Shown in pieces: positions 7,532-14,838 of a stretch of DNA of 26,159 nt. Where the stretch lies: positions 1 through 26,159 of the IMG/VR virus record IMGVR_UViG_3300021375_000139, one strand, 5' to 3'. The position numbers and the translations under genes are program-made. The notes under the pieces are model-generated. The model did no database searches, was not told where the DNA came from, and saw only the letters and a program-made list of their open reading frames with translations. Each line of letters opens with the position of its first letter. The stretch's first letter is position 1. The DNA comes from a virus.

Positions 7532-8128
7532 ATGGCGAACGGAGTGGTGAATATGGGCGGGCGGCGAGGTCAGGTCAGTGATAGCGATTGGTGCATCGTT
7601 CGCACCTCGGCAGCGGGGACGATGGCCGTTCATGCCGCCTTGGCAGATGCTGGGATTGAGGCATGGACGCCTATCGGCCTGGAGAAGAAGCTGGTCGGCA
7701 AGACGCGCAAGCCGGTTCAGCGCCGCGTGGCATTGCTGCCCACATTCGCCTTCGCCCGCTATGGCGCGCTGCCCGAACTTCTCCGCCTGTCGCGCTCGCC
7801 GTCCCCATCCTATCAGTGCTGGGATCCTGACGAGAAGCGCATGGTCATGCGCGGCTGCCCGACCTTCTCCATCTTCCGCCATGGATCGATCTATCCAGCC
7901 GTCACCGATCGTGAATTGGACCGCCTGCGCGTGATCGAACAGAAGGGGCGACCGGTTGCGGCGGTGCGAATGATCGAGGCTGGTGAGGCTGTCCGGTATC
8001 CCGATGCGGGCTTCGACGGCCTGACCGGCGTCGTGCAGACGGTGCAGGGCCGCTGGGCATTCGTGCTGTTCGAGGGGTTTGGCCAAAGCGCCAAGGTTGA
8101 TCGCACTCGCCTGCTTTCAGCCGCTTGA
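7532..8128 (+). CDS. NusG/RfaH-like transcription elongation protein
   Basis: The 198-residue protein has the two-part NusG plan. The N-terminal NGN-like domain (about 19-78) includes WCIVRTSAAGTMAVHAALAD and RRVALLPTFAFARY. A KOW-like C-terminal domain (about 148-192) has VRYPDAGFDGLTGVVQTVQG and ends KVDRTRL. NusG paralogues bind RNA polymerase and change pausing or termination. The longer-than-usual link between the domains has two short cysteine-containing segments. The start at 7532 follows AGGGG; ATG 7553 is an alternative. It sits after the replication genes and before the late genes, where a late antiterminator is expected. An antitermination role is inferred. Confidence 0.8.
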   Translation: MANGVVNMGGRRGQVSDSDWCIVRTSAAGTMAVHAALADAGIEAWTPIGLEKKLVGKTRKPVQRRVALLPTFAFARYGALPELLRLSRSPSPSYQCWDPDEKRMVMRGCPTFSIFRHGSIYPAVTDRELDRLRVIEQKGRPVAAVRMIEAGEAVRYPDAGFDGLTGVVQTVQGRWAFVLFEGFGQSAKVDRTRLLSAA

Positions 8129-8309
8129 CGCAATGAGAACGTTTCGGGTACATCGAGATATCGGCTGCAACGGATGCGGCTTCAGGCGTGACCGATATTC
8201 GAGTGTTCCCCTTGATTGGGAACTGCGGTTGCCGACGTACCGGAGCCAGTGCGCTTCGGGCGGTGTGCAACGCAATGGCGCCTGTCTTCCCGAAGAAATG
8301 GAGATCACG
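8129..8309 (+). promoter_or_regulatory. Gene-free leader before the late genes, with imperfect hairpin
   Basis: No convincing gene lies here. An open frame from ATG 8133 continues into the next gene but lacks a ribosome binding site. Bases 8153-8164 (TCGAGATATCGG) pair with 8192-8202 (CCGATATTCGA): 11 pairs with one bulged G and a 27-base loop. TTGACG at 8125-8130 could be a -35 element, but no good -10 element is visible. A promoter plus an RNA site for the NusG-like protein is possible but unproven. Confidence 0.35.
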
Positions 8310-8504
8310 ATGATCAAGAGCATCTTCGCCCTTGTGGCGCTCACCTGCCTGTCTGTCCTGTCCTTCGCATCCAGCGTGGTCGATCGCATCGCCACCGTCG
8401 CGTTCAGCCTCATCCCCACGATGATCAGCACCAAGTCGGCCTTCATCCTGGACAACGGCCACCCACGTTCGCCGCTTGCCTCGCTGCGCGCCGGCGTCGC
8501 CTGA
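8310..8504 (+). CDS. Small membrane or exported protein
   Basis: The 64-residue product starts MIKSIFALVALTCLSVLSFA, a basic residue followed by a long hydrophobic stretch, so it is either a signal peptide or a membrane anchor. A second, weaker hydrophobic segment (IATVAFSLIPTMI) follows at about 27-39, and the tail is polar. ATGGAG at 8298-8303 gives a GGAG before the ATG. ATG 8298 in the same frame is an alternative start. It is the first gene after the gene-free leader. Size and hydrophobicity would also suit a holin or an envelope-acting peptide, but nothing specific supports that. Confidence 0.55.
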   Translation: MIKSIFALVALTCLSVLSFASSVVDRIATVAFSLIPTMISTKSAFILDNGHPRSPLASLRAGVA

Positions 8505-8554
8505 CCCAATAACCAGCGCGCGGGCGTATATCGTCCGGCGATACCGGAGGCGAC

Positions 8555-8782
8555 ATGATCAAGGCGAGTGACGATCTGATCGTTAACCCCGTCCATGTCG
8601 CCTCCATCTCGTGGGATCGCGGCCACACCTATACCGCGATGATCATCACCATGGCCGACGGCACGAAGCATCGCGTTCGGCATGATCCATGCTCGCTCGG
8701 TGGCACCGACTGCTACAACGCTGAGGCTCTGATCTTGGCTGGATATGAGAAGGCCATGGAAGCGGCGGAGCGGTTGGCATGA
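8555..8782 (+). CDS. Small hypothetical phage protein
   Basis: A 75-residue protein with a clear GGAGG seven bases before ATG, starting MIKASDDLIVNPVHVASISW. Alternating hydrophobic residues in the first 45 positions (VHVASISWDR, YTAMIITMADGTKHRV) suggest a small beta-rich fold with a helix at the C-terminus. I do not recognise the family. It is linked by ATGA to the next gene, so the two are probably made together. Confidence 0.65.
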   Translation: MIKASDDLIVNPVHVASISWDRGHTYTAMIITMADGTKHRVRHDPCSLGGTDCYNAEALILAGYEKAMEAAERLA

Positions 8783-8955
8783 GCCAGCACCCCTGCCCCG
8801 CGGATCAAATGGAGCGCCTTGCCGGCGAGCTTCACAGCCTGGCCTTCGACATGCGTGAGCCATCCCGGTCGATTGGCCGCGTCGAGCGCATCATCGCAGA
8901 GGGCGAGCGGATCAGCGCCGAGGTTCGCGCGATAGTGCGCGGTCGGTCTGGCTAA
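8779..8955 (+). CDS. Very small helical hypothetical protein
   Basis: A 58-residue frame beginning MSQHPCPADQMERLAGELHS and ending in TAA, joined to the preceding gene by ATGA. The sequence is amphipathic and probably helical throughout, with charged heptad-like spacing (RVERIIAEGERISAEVRAIV). No family recognised. Support comes from the exact overlap and from following the same small-gene pattern as its neighbours. Confidence 0.55.
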   Translation: MSQHPCPADQMERLAGELHSLAFDMREPSRSIGRVERIIAEGERISAEVRAIVRGRSG

Positions 8956-8969
8956 CCTGAGGTGATGCG

Positions 8970-9209
8970 ATGATCCGCTGGCTCAAAGCATTCTTCGCAT
9001 GGCGCTTCACTCATGAATGCGGTGTCTGGATCTACTCGGAGAACGCTATCACAGGCCGCCGCGCCGCGCACCGTGCCAACTCTGGCGGACATTCTCCATT
9101 GGATTGGGAATGGCTTCTGTCCGGCGAAGGTATGCCCAAGATCGACGGCATTCCCGCATGGCGAAGCGGCTATCGCGATAGCCTTCCTGATGGATGGTTC
9201 TGGTCATGA
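8970..9209 (+). CDS. Small Trp-rich hypothetical protein
   Basis: This 79-residue protein starts MIRWLKAFFAWRFTHECGVW after GAGGTGATGCG. It holds eight tryptophans, several aromatic residues and the ending PDGWFWS. The N-terminus is basic and aromatic and could lie on a membrane surface, though it has no clean membrane span. The family is unknown. It overlaps the next gene by ATGA. Confidence 0.6.
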   Translation: MIRWLKAFFAWRFTHECGVWIYSENAITGRRAAHRANSGGHSPLDWEWLLSGEGMPKIDGIPAWRSGYRDSLPDGWFWS

Positions 9210-9433
9210 CCGCGGTTGGGTTTGCGCTGGTAGTCGCCCCGATTTTGGCCGGCATCATCGCTCTGGCCTATAATCTCATCTTTTGGCGCACCTATGATGA
9301 GACATGGGCATGGATACACCAGCGCCACAGGCTAACAGGCGACGTCAGACACATCCAAAAGGTTCGCGGCGTGCCAATGGTGCCGCCGCCACCGCCCGCA
9401 GGTTCGCCTCCCCCGCCGCGCCCGCGCAGCTGA
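9206..9433 (+). CDS. Small membrane protein with proline-rich tail
   Basis: The 75-residue product starts MTAVGFALVVAPILAGIIAL, one strong membrane span, followed by a Trp- and Arg-rich segment and a tail with PPPPP and PPPPRPRS. A start at 9206 (ATGA overlap with the previous gene) is preferred over ATG 9194, which would lie inside that gene. One span plus a polyproline tail suggests anchoring and a partner-binding tail. Function unknown; a lysis-related or envelope role cannot be excluded. Confidence 0.55.
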   Translation: MTAVGFALVVAPILAGIIALAYNLIFWRTYDETWAWIHQRHRLTGDVRHIQKVRGVPMVPPPPPAGSPPPPRPRS

Positions 9434-9456
9434 TGGGCGCTTGAAGGAAGTTTGTG

Positions 9457-9663
9457 ATGTCCGATAGTTCGACACCCCTGACCATAAGCATTAAGCCGCC
9501 TCGCTGGGATGGCGGCTTGCCCATGCTGATGATGTGCGACCAGAACGGCGAGCCCCTGCCCGGCCAGGTGTCGTGCCAGGTGACCACCCATGCCGACGGC
9601 ACGTCGCGCGCTGTTGTGACCTTCGAGATCAATAGTCACGACGTCGTGCTATCGAGAACCTGA
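9457..9663 (+). CDS. Small hypothetical protein
   Basis: A 68-residue protein starting MSDSSTPLTISIKPPRWDGG, with GAAGGAAG before ATG 9457. A GTG three bases upstream would add only one residue. The sequence alternates hydrophobic and polar residues (SCQVTTHADG, AVVTFEINSH) and is likely beta-rich. Its stop overlaps the HNH gene start as TGATG, tying it to the packaging-end genes. No family recognised. Confidence 0.6.
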   Translation: MSDSSTPLTISIKPPRWDGGLPMLMMCDQNGEPLPGQVSCQVTTHADGTSRAVVTFEINSHDVVLSRT

Positions 9664-10016
9664 TGGGCAAGCTCAAGGCTCTCGGCTCTCATATCCCGAC
9701 GCTAAAGCCCACCGTCGGGTTCTTTCGACAGGAGCCGAAGGGCGAGACTGCTACGCGCGAGACGTACTCGCCTTGGCGAAAGTGGTACAAGACGGCGAGA
9801 TGGAAGGACCTGCGCCTCAAGATCTTCGCTCGCGACCTATTCACATGCCAGCGACCAGGATGCGGCCGCGTTGAAGGCAACACGTCCCTGCTAGTCGCTG
9901 ACCATCGTGAGCCCCATCGCGGCAATGAGCGCATGTTCTGGGACGAACACAACCTTTGGACTCTCTGCAAGCCCTGTCACGACCAGTGGAAGCAGAAGGT
10001 CGAGCAGGGTCGCTGA
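9663..10016 (+). CDS. HNH endonuclease (HK97 gp74-like position)
   Basis: The 117-residue protein has the zinc-binding pairs C62/C67 and C102/C105 and the HNH core: DH at 80-81, HN at 96-97 and H106 in LCKPCHDQWK. HNH nucleases next to the terminase are needed in HK97-like phages for efficient cutting of cos or of DNA for packaging. A TGATG overlap links it to the preceding gene. In HK97 the HNH gene is last on the genome and cos follows it, so the gap downstream is the place to look for the end site. The family call is secure; a specific packaging role is by analogy. Confidence 0.88.
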   Translation: MGKLKALGSHIPTLKPTVGFFRQEPKGETATRETYSPWRKWYKTARWKDLRLKIFARDLFTCQRPGCGRVEGNTSLLVADHREPHRGNERMFWDEHNLWTLCKPCHDQWKQKVEQGR

Positions 10017-10165
10017 CCCGACCACCCCACCCCTGACCTGCCCCCCCCGGGGGGTATCCCAAAGTCTGGAACCTCGCCTGCCTGGGGACCGGTGCTGCTC
10101 CCACGCAGAGATTTTTTCTTGCTGGAGTGTTGGGGGTGCGAACTTTCGCCGGAGGATGACCGCCG
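10017..10165 (+). other. Candidate cos/packaging region between HNH and terminase
   Basis: This 149-base gap contains no gene. It holds eight C and six G in a row (10041-10054), giving a perfect 12-base palindrome CCCCCCGGGGGG at 10043-10054. A T6 tract lies at 10112-10117, and a GGAGG for the next gene at 10151. HK97 has cos between its HNH gene and small terminase gene. The position and palindrome fit, but the cut site and overhang cannot be read from sequence alone. Confidence 0.45.
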
Positions 10166-10720
10166 ATGGCGACCCGAAAATCAACTATCGATTGGGCTCG
10201 CATCGAGCTCGAATACTTGGCAGGCGAAGATTCGATCAGAGAAATAGCTGATCGACATGAGATTTCAGACACCGCTATTCGTAAGCGGGCAAAGGCCGAA
10301 GGGTGGAAAAGACAGGTTCGCACCGAGAACCGCCGCGAACCAGAGCGATCCCCACCCCCTCCGCCTGCCTCGCACCCGGATAAGCCGCTCAGCCCAGCCG
10401 ATATCGCTGATAACGGGCGGTCGCTGGTTGGTCGCATGCTGGATGAGCTTGACGTGGTCACCAGCCGCCGCGGCGAGCTGGAAGACATCATCATCGAGGC
10501 CACTGACGGCGATGACGATGACGCCAAGCGCACTGCGATGATGCGGGCCGTCAGCCTCTCCGGCCGCGCTAACACGCTCAAGACCCTCGCTCTGGCGCTC
10601 AAGACCATCAACGAGGCTTCGGCGCCTCAGGGCAAGAAGGCAGCAGCGCAGGAAAAGGCAAACGAAGTCGGCCGGCGGTTCGCACCTATCGGCCCGCCGA
10701 CGCTGAAGGCTGTGAAGTAA
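10166..10720 (+). CDS. Terminase small subunit
   Basis: The 184-residue protein starts with a helix-turn-helix ([20 protein letters not shown], then [17 protein letters not shown]), the DNA-binding part of small terminases. A proline-rich linker ([12 protein letters not shown]) and a helical C-terminal part (about 85-150) for oligomer assembly follow. Small terminases recognise the packaging site and guide the large subunit to it. GGAGG at 10151-10155 precedes the ATG. It is followed one base later by the large terminase gene. The order HNH, TerS, TerL supports the call. Confidence 0.85.
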   Translation: MATRKSTIDWARIELEYLAGEDSIREIADRHEISDTAIRKRAKAEGWKRQVRTENRREPERSPPPPPASHPDKPLSPADIADNGRSLVGRMLDELDVVTSRRGELEDIIIEATDGDDDDAKRTAMMRAVSLSGRANTLKTLALALKTINEASAPQGKKAAAQEKANEVGRRFAPIGPPTLKAVK

Positions 10721-10721
10721 C

Positions 10722-12428
10722 GTGCCGACCTGGACGACGGCGTGCCCTGACTGGGAACGCCGGATCGTGGCCAGAGAGCCGCTGATAGCATTCCCGCCGC
10801 TGTTCCCGGAGGTGGCGGCAGCGAAGATGGCAGTGTTCGAGGCGCTCAGCGTCGTCGATCTCGGCATCAATCCGGCGACCGATCGCTATTGGACGATCGG
10901 GGAATCTGCAGATCAATGGCTCCTCGATTTTGCCCGAGCGATCTTCGGGGCATACGACGCCGAAACCGGCCAACAGTTGATCCGCCAGGGCATGCTGTTG
11001 GTGTCAAAGAAGAACACCAAGTCGACGATCGCGGCCGGCATCATGCTGACCGAGTTGATCTGTGGCTGGCGCCCCTCCGATGAGAACCTGATCCTGGCGC
11101 CGACGATCGAGGTCGCCGGCAACAGCTTTAAGCCGGCCTGCGACATGATCCGCGCCGATGAAGAGCTGGACGCGCTTCTGCATATTCAGGAGCATATCCG
11201 CCTCATCACGAACCGCGCGACGAAGGCGACGCTAAAAGTCGTTGCCGCCGACAGCGCGACTGTCTCGGGCAAGAAGGCGAGCCGGGTCCTGGTCGATGAG
11301 CTCTGGCTCTTTGGCGAGAAGAACAATGCCGACGCAATGTTTCGGGAAGCGACCGGCGGCCAGGCATCGCGACCGGAGGGTTACACCCTCTTCCTGACGA
11401 CACAATCGGACAAGCCGCCGGCGGGCGTGTTTAAGTCCAAACTGGAATATGCCCGCGACGTTCGGGACGGCAAGATCGCAAACCCGAAATTCTTGCCGGT
11501 CCTATATGAATTCCCGCAGGATATGATCGCTGCTGAAAAGCACCATGATCCTGCCAACTGGTACGTCACCAATCCGAACCTTGGACGGTCGGTCAGTCTC
11601 GACTTCCTCAAGGATGAATATTCCGAGGTCGAGAACTCGGAGGACGGAACCAAGCAGGTCTTCTTTGCGAAGCATCTCAATATCGAGATCGGCGTCGGGC
11701 TTCGATATGATGCTTGGGTCGGCGCACTGTACTGGGAATCTGCCCAAGCGCCGGTCGAGATTTGGGACGGAACGCTAGAGCAGTTTCTTGAGATTATTGA
11801 GGTCGCTACCGCTGGAATTGACGGCGGTGGGCTCGACGACCTTCTCGGGCTAGCGCTGCTCGGCCGGCACAAGGTCACCAAGCAATGGCTGCTTTATTGC
11901 CGGGCATGGGCCCAGGCTGATGTTTTCGAGCGGCGCAAGGATATCGTCAGCCGCCTCAATGATTTCATTGCCGAGGGCACGCTCCGCAGGTGCGATAACC
12001 CCACGCAAGATCTGGTCGAAATCGCCGACCTTCTTGAGGCCGTCAAGGATGCGGGGTTGTTCCCCGAACAGGCAGCGATCGGACTGGATCCGCAGGGGGT
12101 GACCACCCTCGTAGACGAGTTGACCGGTCGCGGATTTACGCTCGAACAGATGTTGGCCGTACCGCAGGGCTTCCGTTTGTCGGGGGCGATATGGGGATCT
12201 GAGCGGAAGCTGAAGGATGGCACGCTCATCCACGCCGGACAGAAGCTCATGGATTGGTGCGCGGGCAATGCGAAGGCGGAGCAGCGCGGCAATGCTGTCC
12301 TCATAACGAAGCAGGTCGCCGGCAAGGCCAAGATCGACCCGCTGATAGCCGCATTCAACGCCGTGATGCTCATGAGCCGCAACCCAGAGGCCCAGGGCGA
12401 AAAGTCTTATCAGATGCTGATCCTGTGA
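10722..12428 (+). CDS. terL: Terminase large subunit
   Basis: A 568-residue packaging motor with an N-terminal ATPase and a C-terminal nuclease. The Walker A-like segment is SKKNTKST at 95-102, Walker B RVLVDELW at 188-195 and a coupling motif LFLTTQS at 223-229. Nuclease acids are likely D367 (GIDGGG), D456 (GLDPQG) and D539 (IDPL), the usual RNase H-like trio. It starts with GTG at 10722, one base after the TerS stop. The Walker A has T where many large terminases have G before the K; the motif otherwise fits HK97-type enzymes. It uses ATP to pump DNA into the prohead and cuts it at the end. The call is strong. Confidence 0.93.
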   Translation: MPTWTTACPDWERRIVAREPLIAFPPLFPEVAAAKMAVFEALSVVDLGINPATDRYWTIGESADQWLLDFARAIFGAYDAETGQQLIRQGMLLVSKKNTKSTIAAGIMLTELICGWRPSDENLILAPTIEVAGNSFKPACDMIRADEELDALLHIQEHIRLITNRATKATLKVVAADSATVSGKKASRVLVDELWLFGEKNNADAMFREATGGQASRPEGYTLFLTTQSDKPPAGVFKSKLEYARDVRDGKIANPKFLPVLYEFPQDMIAAEKHHDPANWYVTNPNLGRSVSLDFLKDEYSEVENSEDGTKQVFFAKHLNIEIGVGLRYDAWVGALYWESAQAPVEIWDGTLEQFLEIIEVATAGIDGGGLDDLLGLALLGRHKVTKQWLLYCRAWAQADVFERRKDIVSRLNDFIAEGTLRRCDNPTQDLVEIADLLEAVKDAGLFPEQAAIGLDPQGVTTLVDELTGRGFTLEQMLAVPQGFRLSGAIWGSERKLKDGTLIHAGQKLMDWCAGNAKAEQRGNAVLITKQVAGKAKIDPLIAAFNAVMLMSRNPEAQGEKSYQMLIL

Positions 12429-12457
12429 TCGGCGCACCTTCCACATAGGAGATTGCC

Positions 12458-13078
12458 ATGAGCAATCTGGCTCGCGCCTATTCTTTCATCGAGATCAAGT
12501 CAGCCGACGATGATCGCCGGATCATCGAGGGCGTGGCGACCACGCCGACGCCTGACCGTTCGCAGGACATTGTTCGCCCGATGGGCGCCAAGTTCAGCCT
12601 GCCCCTGCCCTTCCTGTGGCAGCACCGTCATGATGAGCCGATCGGCCATGTCATCGATGCCGATCCGAAGCCCAGCGGCATCAAGTTCAAGGCCCAGATC
12701 CAGAAGACCGATGAACCCGGAAAGCTCAAGGATCGGCTGGATGAAGCCTGGCTCAGCCTGAAGCTGAAGCTGGTTCGCGCGACGTCGATCGGTTTCCGCC
12801 CGCTCAAATATTCGTTCATCGAAAATGGCGGCATCGACTTCGAAGAATGGGACTGGCTGGAGCTGTCCGGCGTCACCATCCCCGCAAACCCCGATGCCGC
12901 CATCACGGCGGTCAAGCAGTTCGACCGCATCTTCCGGGAAGCCCAAGGCATCCCCGACCTCGAAATTCTGCCTCCCGAAGCGCCTGCCCCGTCGGGCAAA
13001 ACGCGCGTCGTGAAGCTGGATGACCCCGCCCGCGTCCGGGCAAAACCCTTCGTCATCAACCGCATCTTGCGGCCCTGA
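12458..13078 (+). CDS. HK97-family prohead protease
   Basis: The 206-residue protein carries the herpes-type serine protease pattern of HK97 gp4. It has the His-containing LWQHRHDEPIGHV (H56/H58), the active-site Ser in RATSIGFRP (S110), and ELSGVTIPANPDA at 135-147 with a likely third residue. The protease is packaged with capsid proteins and removes the capsid scaffold domain during head maturation. TAGGAG precedes the ATG. It sits directly after the large terminase with no portal gene in between, which is unusual. All the key residues look present. Confidence 0.9.
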   Translation: MSNLARAYSFIEIKSADDDRRIIEGVATTPTPDRSQDIVRPMGAKFSLPLPFLWQHRHDEPIGHVIDADPKPSGIKFKAQIQKTDEPGKLKDRLDEAWLSLKLKLVRATSIGFRPLKYSFIENGGIDFEEWDWLELSGVTIPANPDAAITAVKQFDRIFREAQGIPDLEILPPEAPAPSGKTRVVKLDDPARVRAKPFVINRILRP

Positions 13079-13116
13079 CCCCCACCCGGGGTCTTACCCA
13101 CAGAAAGGAACGCGCA

Positions 13117-14496
13117 ATGGCCACCATTGCCGAGCAGATCGCCGCATTTGAGGCGAAGCGGGCGACCCTGGTCACCGCCAACGAGAACATCATGAGCAAG
13201 GCGGCCGACGCCGGCTCGACGCTCGACGCCGAACAGGAAGAGCAGTTCGACGGCAACCAGGCCGATATCGACGCCATCGATAAGCATCTGGTGCGCCTGC
13301 GCGCCATGGAAAAGTCGCAGGCCGAAAAGGCTGCCCCGATCAAGGGCAAGTCGCAGGAAGAGGGTAGTCAGTCGCGTGCCCCGGGCGCTCCGACCATCAT
13401 CGGCACGATCGACAAGGGCGAGAAGTTCGAGGGCCAGAACTATACCCGCCTCGTCATCGCCAAGACCCTGGCCCGCCTGGACGGCGTTTCGGCGGTCGGC
13501 ATCGCGCAGCAGCGCTGGGGCAAGAGCGATCCGAACCTCGTGCAGGTCGTTCGCGCTGCCGTCGCCGGCGGTGGCACCGAGACCGGTGAATGGGGCGCCG
13601 AGCTGGTCCATATCGACCGCTACACCGGCGACTTCATCGATTTCCTGTACGGCCAGACCGTGTTCGACCAGCTTCCGCTCCGCGAAGTGCCGGCGAACAT
13701 CAACATCGCCGGGTCGGACGGTGCGGCAACCGCCTACTGGGTCGGCCAGTCGAAGTCGATCCCGGTCACCAAGGCCGACTTCTTCGATGTCAACCTGACC
13801 CCGTTGAAGGTCGCCGCCCTGGCTGTCGTGTCGAAGGAGCTGCTGCGGGATTCGTCGCCGTCGGCGGAAATGCTGGTACGTGACGCGCTCGTCAGTGCGT
13901 CCGCTCAGCGCGTCGATCAGACGTTCTTCAGCGCATCTCCGGCGGTCGCGAACGTCGCTCCGGCGGGCATCCTGAACGGCGTCACCGCAATCGACAGCGC
14001 CGGCCCCGACGTCGAAGGCGTGATTGCGGACGTGAAGGCGCTTTATGCACCCTTCATCGCCGCCAAGAATGCCGCCGGCCTGCAGTTCGCCACCACCCAG
14101 TCGCTCTCGAAGGCCCTGGGCCTGATGCAGAACGTCATGGGCAACTTCGCCTTCCCGGGTCTGTCGGCGAATGGCGGCGCGCTGCTGGGCGACAAGTTGA
14201 CCGCGGGCGACAATATCGGCGCGGGCGACCTCATTCTGCTGAAGCCGTCGGACATCTACAAGATCGGCGATCGTGGGGTGGAAGTCTCCCTGTCGACCGA
14301 GGCCGCGATCCAGATGGATAGCGCGCCCGACGGCGCCAGCGACACGCCGACGCCGAATGCCAATGTGGTGTCGATGTTCCAGACGGAATCGGTGGCGATC
14401 AAGGTTGTGCGTCCGCTCAACTTCGCCAAGCGCCGCGCCAGCGCCGTCGCCTACATCGGAGACGCCGATTACGGCACTCCCGTCGTCACCCCCTAA
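13117..14496 (+). CDS. Major capsid protein (HK97 fold)
   Basis: The 459-residue product has the HK97-family plan. The first about 90 residues are charged and helical (QIAAFEAKRATLVTANENIM and similar) and probably form the scaffold domain cut off by the protease. The rest shows the core fold signatures, including AVVSKELLRDSSPSAEMLVR, the loop GILNGVTAI and the end FAKRRASAVAYIGDADY. It is longer than HK97 gp5 (385). AAAGGAA precedes the ATG. A strong hairpin follows the gene. It forms the shell of the head. The cut site lies near 90-110, but this is inferred. Confidence 0.92.
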   Translation: MATIAEQIAAFEAKRATLVTANENIMSKAADAGSTLDAEQEEQFDGNQADIDAIDKHLVRLRAMEKSQAEKAAPIKGKSQEEGSQSRAPGAPTIIGTIDKGEKFEGQNYTRLVIAKTLARLDGVSAVGIAQQRWGKSDPNLVQVVRAAVAGGGTETGEWGAELVHIDRYTGDFIDFLYGQTVFDQLPLREVPANINIAGSDGAATAYWVGQSKSIPVTKADFFDVNLTPLKVAALAVVSKELLRDSSPSAEMLVRDALVSASAQRVDQTFFSASPAVANVAPAGILNGVTAIDSAGPDVEGVIADVKALYAPFIAAKNAAGLQFATTQSLSKALGLMQNVMGNFAFPGLSANGGALLGDKLTAGDNIGAGDLILLKPSDIYKIGDRGVEVSLSTEAAIQMDSAPDGASDTPTPNANVVSMFQTESVAIKVVRPLNFAKRRASAVAYIGDADYGTPVVTP

Positions 14497-14501
14497 TGAC
14501 C

Positions 14502-14534
14502 GGCGGGGCGGGGTCATTGATCCCGCCCCGCCCC
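14502..14534 (+). terminator. GC-rich hairpin after the capsid gene
   Basis: GGCGGGGCGGG at 14502-14512 pairs with CCCGCCCCGCC at 14522-14532, an 11-base perfect stem with a 9-base loop. No run of T follows, so it is not a classical intrinsic terminator. It may slow transcription or protect the 3' end of capsid mRNA, helping capsid to be made in excess over downstream proteins. Confidence 0.5.
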
Positions 14535-14553
14535 ATCTTGCTGGAGTAGAGCC

Positions 14554-14838
14554 ATGCAGTTGATCGCCTCGCGGCCGTTCACCTACGCCACTCGTCGCCT
14601 CAAAGCTGGGGACTATTTTGTTGCCCGGACCATGGCCGATCATCGAGTGCTCGTCGCTACCGGCCGGGCCAAGCTTGCCAATGCCGATGGCACGCTGAAC
14701 GAGAGCCCTGACGCGCTGCCCGATGCCCTCGAAAAGCTGCGCGCCGAATATACCCAAGTCCTCGGGAAGCGCCCCTATCACGGCTGGGATGCGCAGATGC
14801 TCGCCGCCAAGATCTCGGAAGCGCGCGCGGCCGACTGA
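14554..14838 (+). CDS. Small head-region protein, unknown
   Basis: This 94-residue protein begins MQLIASRPFTYATRRLKAGD. A compact N-terminal part (GDYFVARTMADHRVLVATGR) may form a small beta barrel. The C-terminal helix pair (LRAEYTQVLGKRPYHGWDAQ) ends with LAAKISEARAAD, a pattern seen in small head or connector proteins of related phages. GGAG precedes the ATG. TGATG overlap ties it to the portal gene. I cannot assign a definite role; a head decoration or accessory protein is possible. Confidence 0.7.
   Translation: MQLIASRPFTYATRRLKAGDYFVARTMADHRVLVATGRAKLANADGTLNESPDALPDALEKLRAEYTQVLGKRPYHGWDAQMLAAKISEARAAD

Noticed and set aside
8125-8155. Sigma70-type promoter from TTGACG
   Set aside because: The -35-like element is good but the sequence about 17 bases later (GTACAT) is a poor -10; kept only as a note in the leader entry.
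8133-8504. Longer version of the small membrane protein starting at ATG 8133
   Set aside because: No ribosome binding site, and the upstream part is cysteine/arginine-rich without the hydrophobic pattern; the GGAG-supported start at 8310 is better.
10041-10054. C/G palindrome as a transcription terminator
   Set aside because: No loop and no following T run; its position fits a packaging site better.
12628-14781. Very long open frame on the - strand across protease and capsid genes
   Set aside because: It mirrors two strong + strand structural genes, has no family features, and is what high-GC coding bias produces on the opposite strand.
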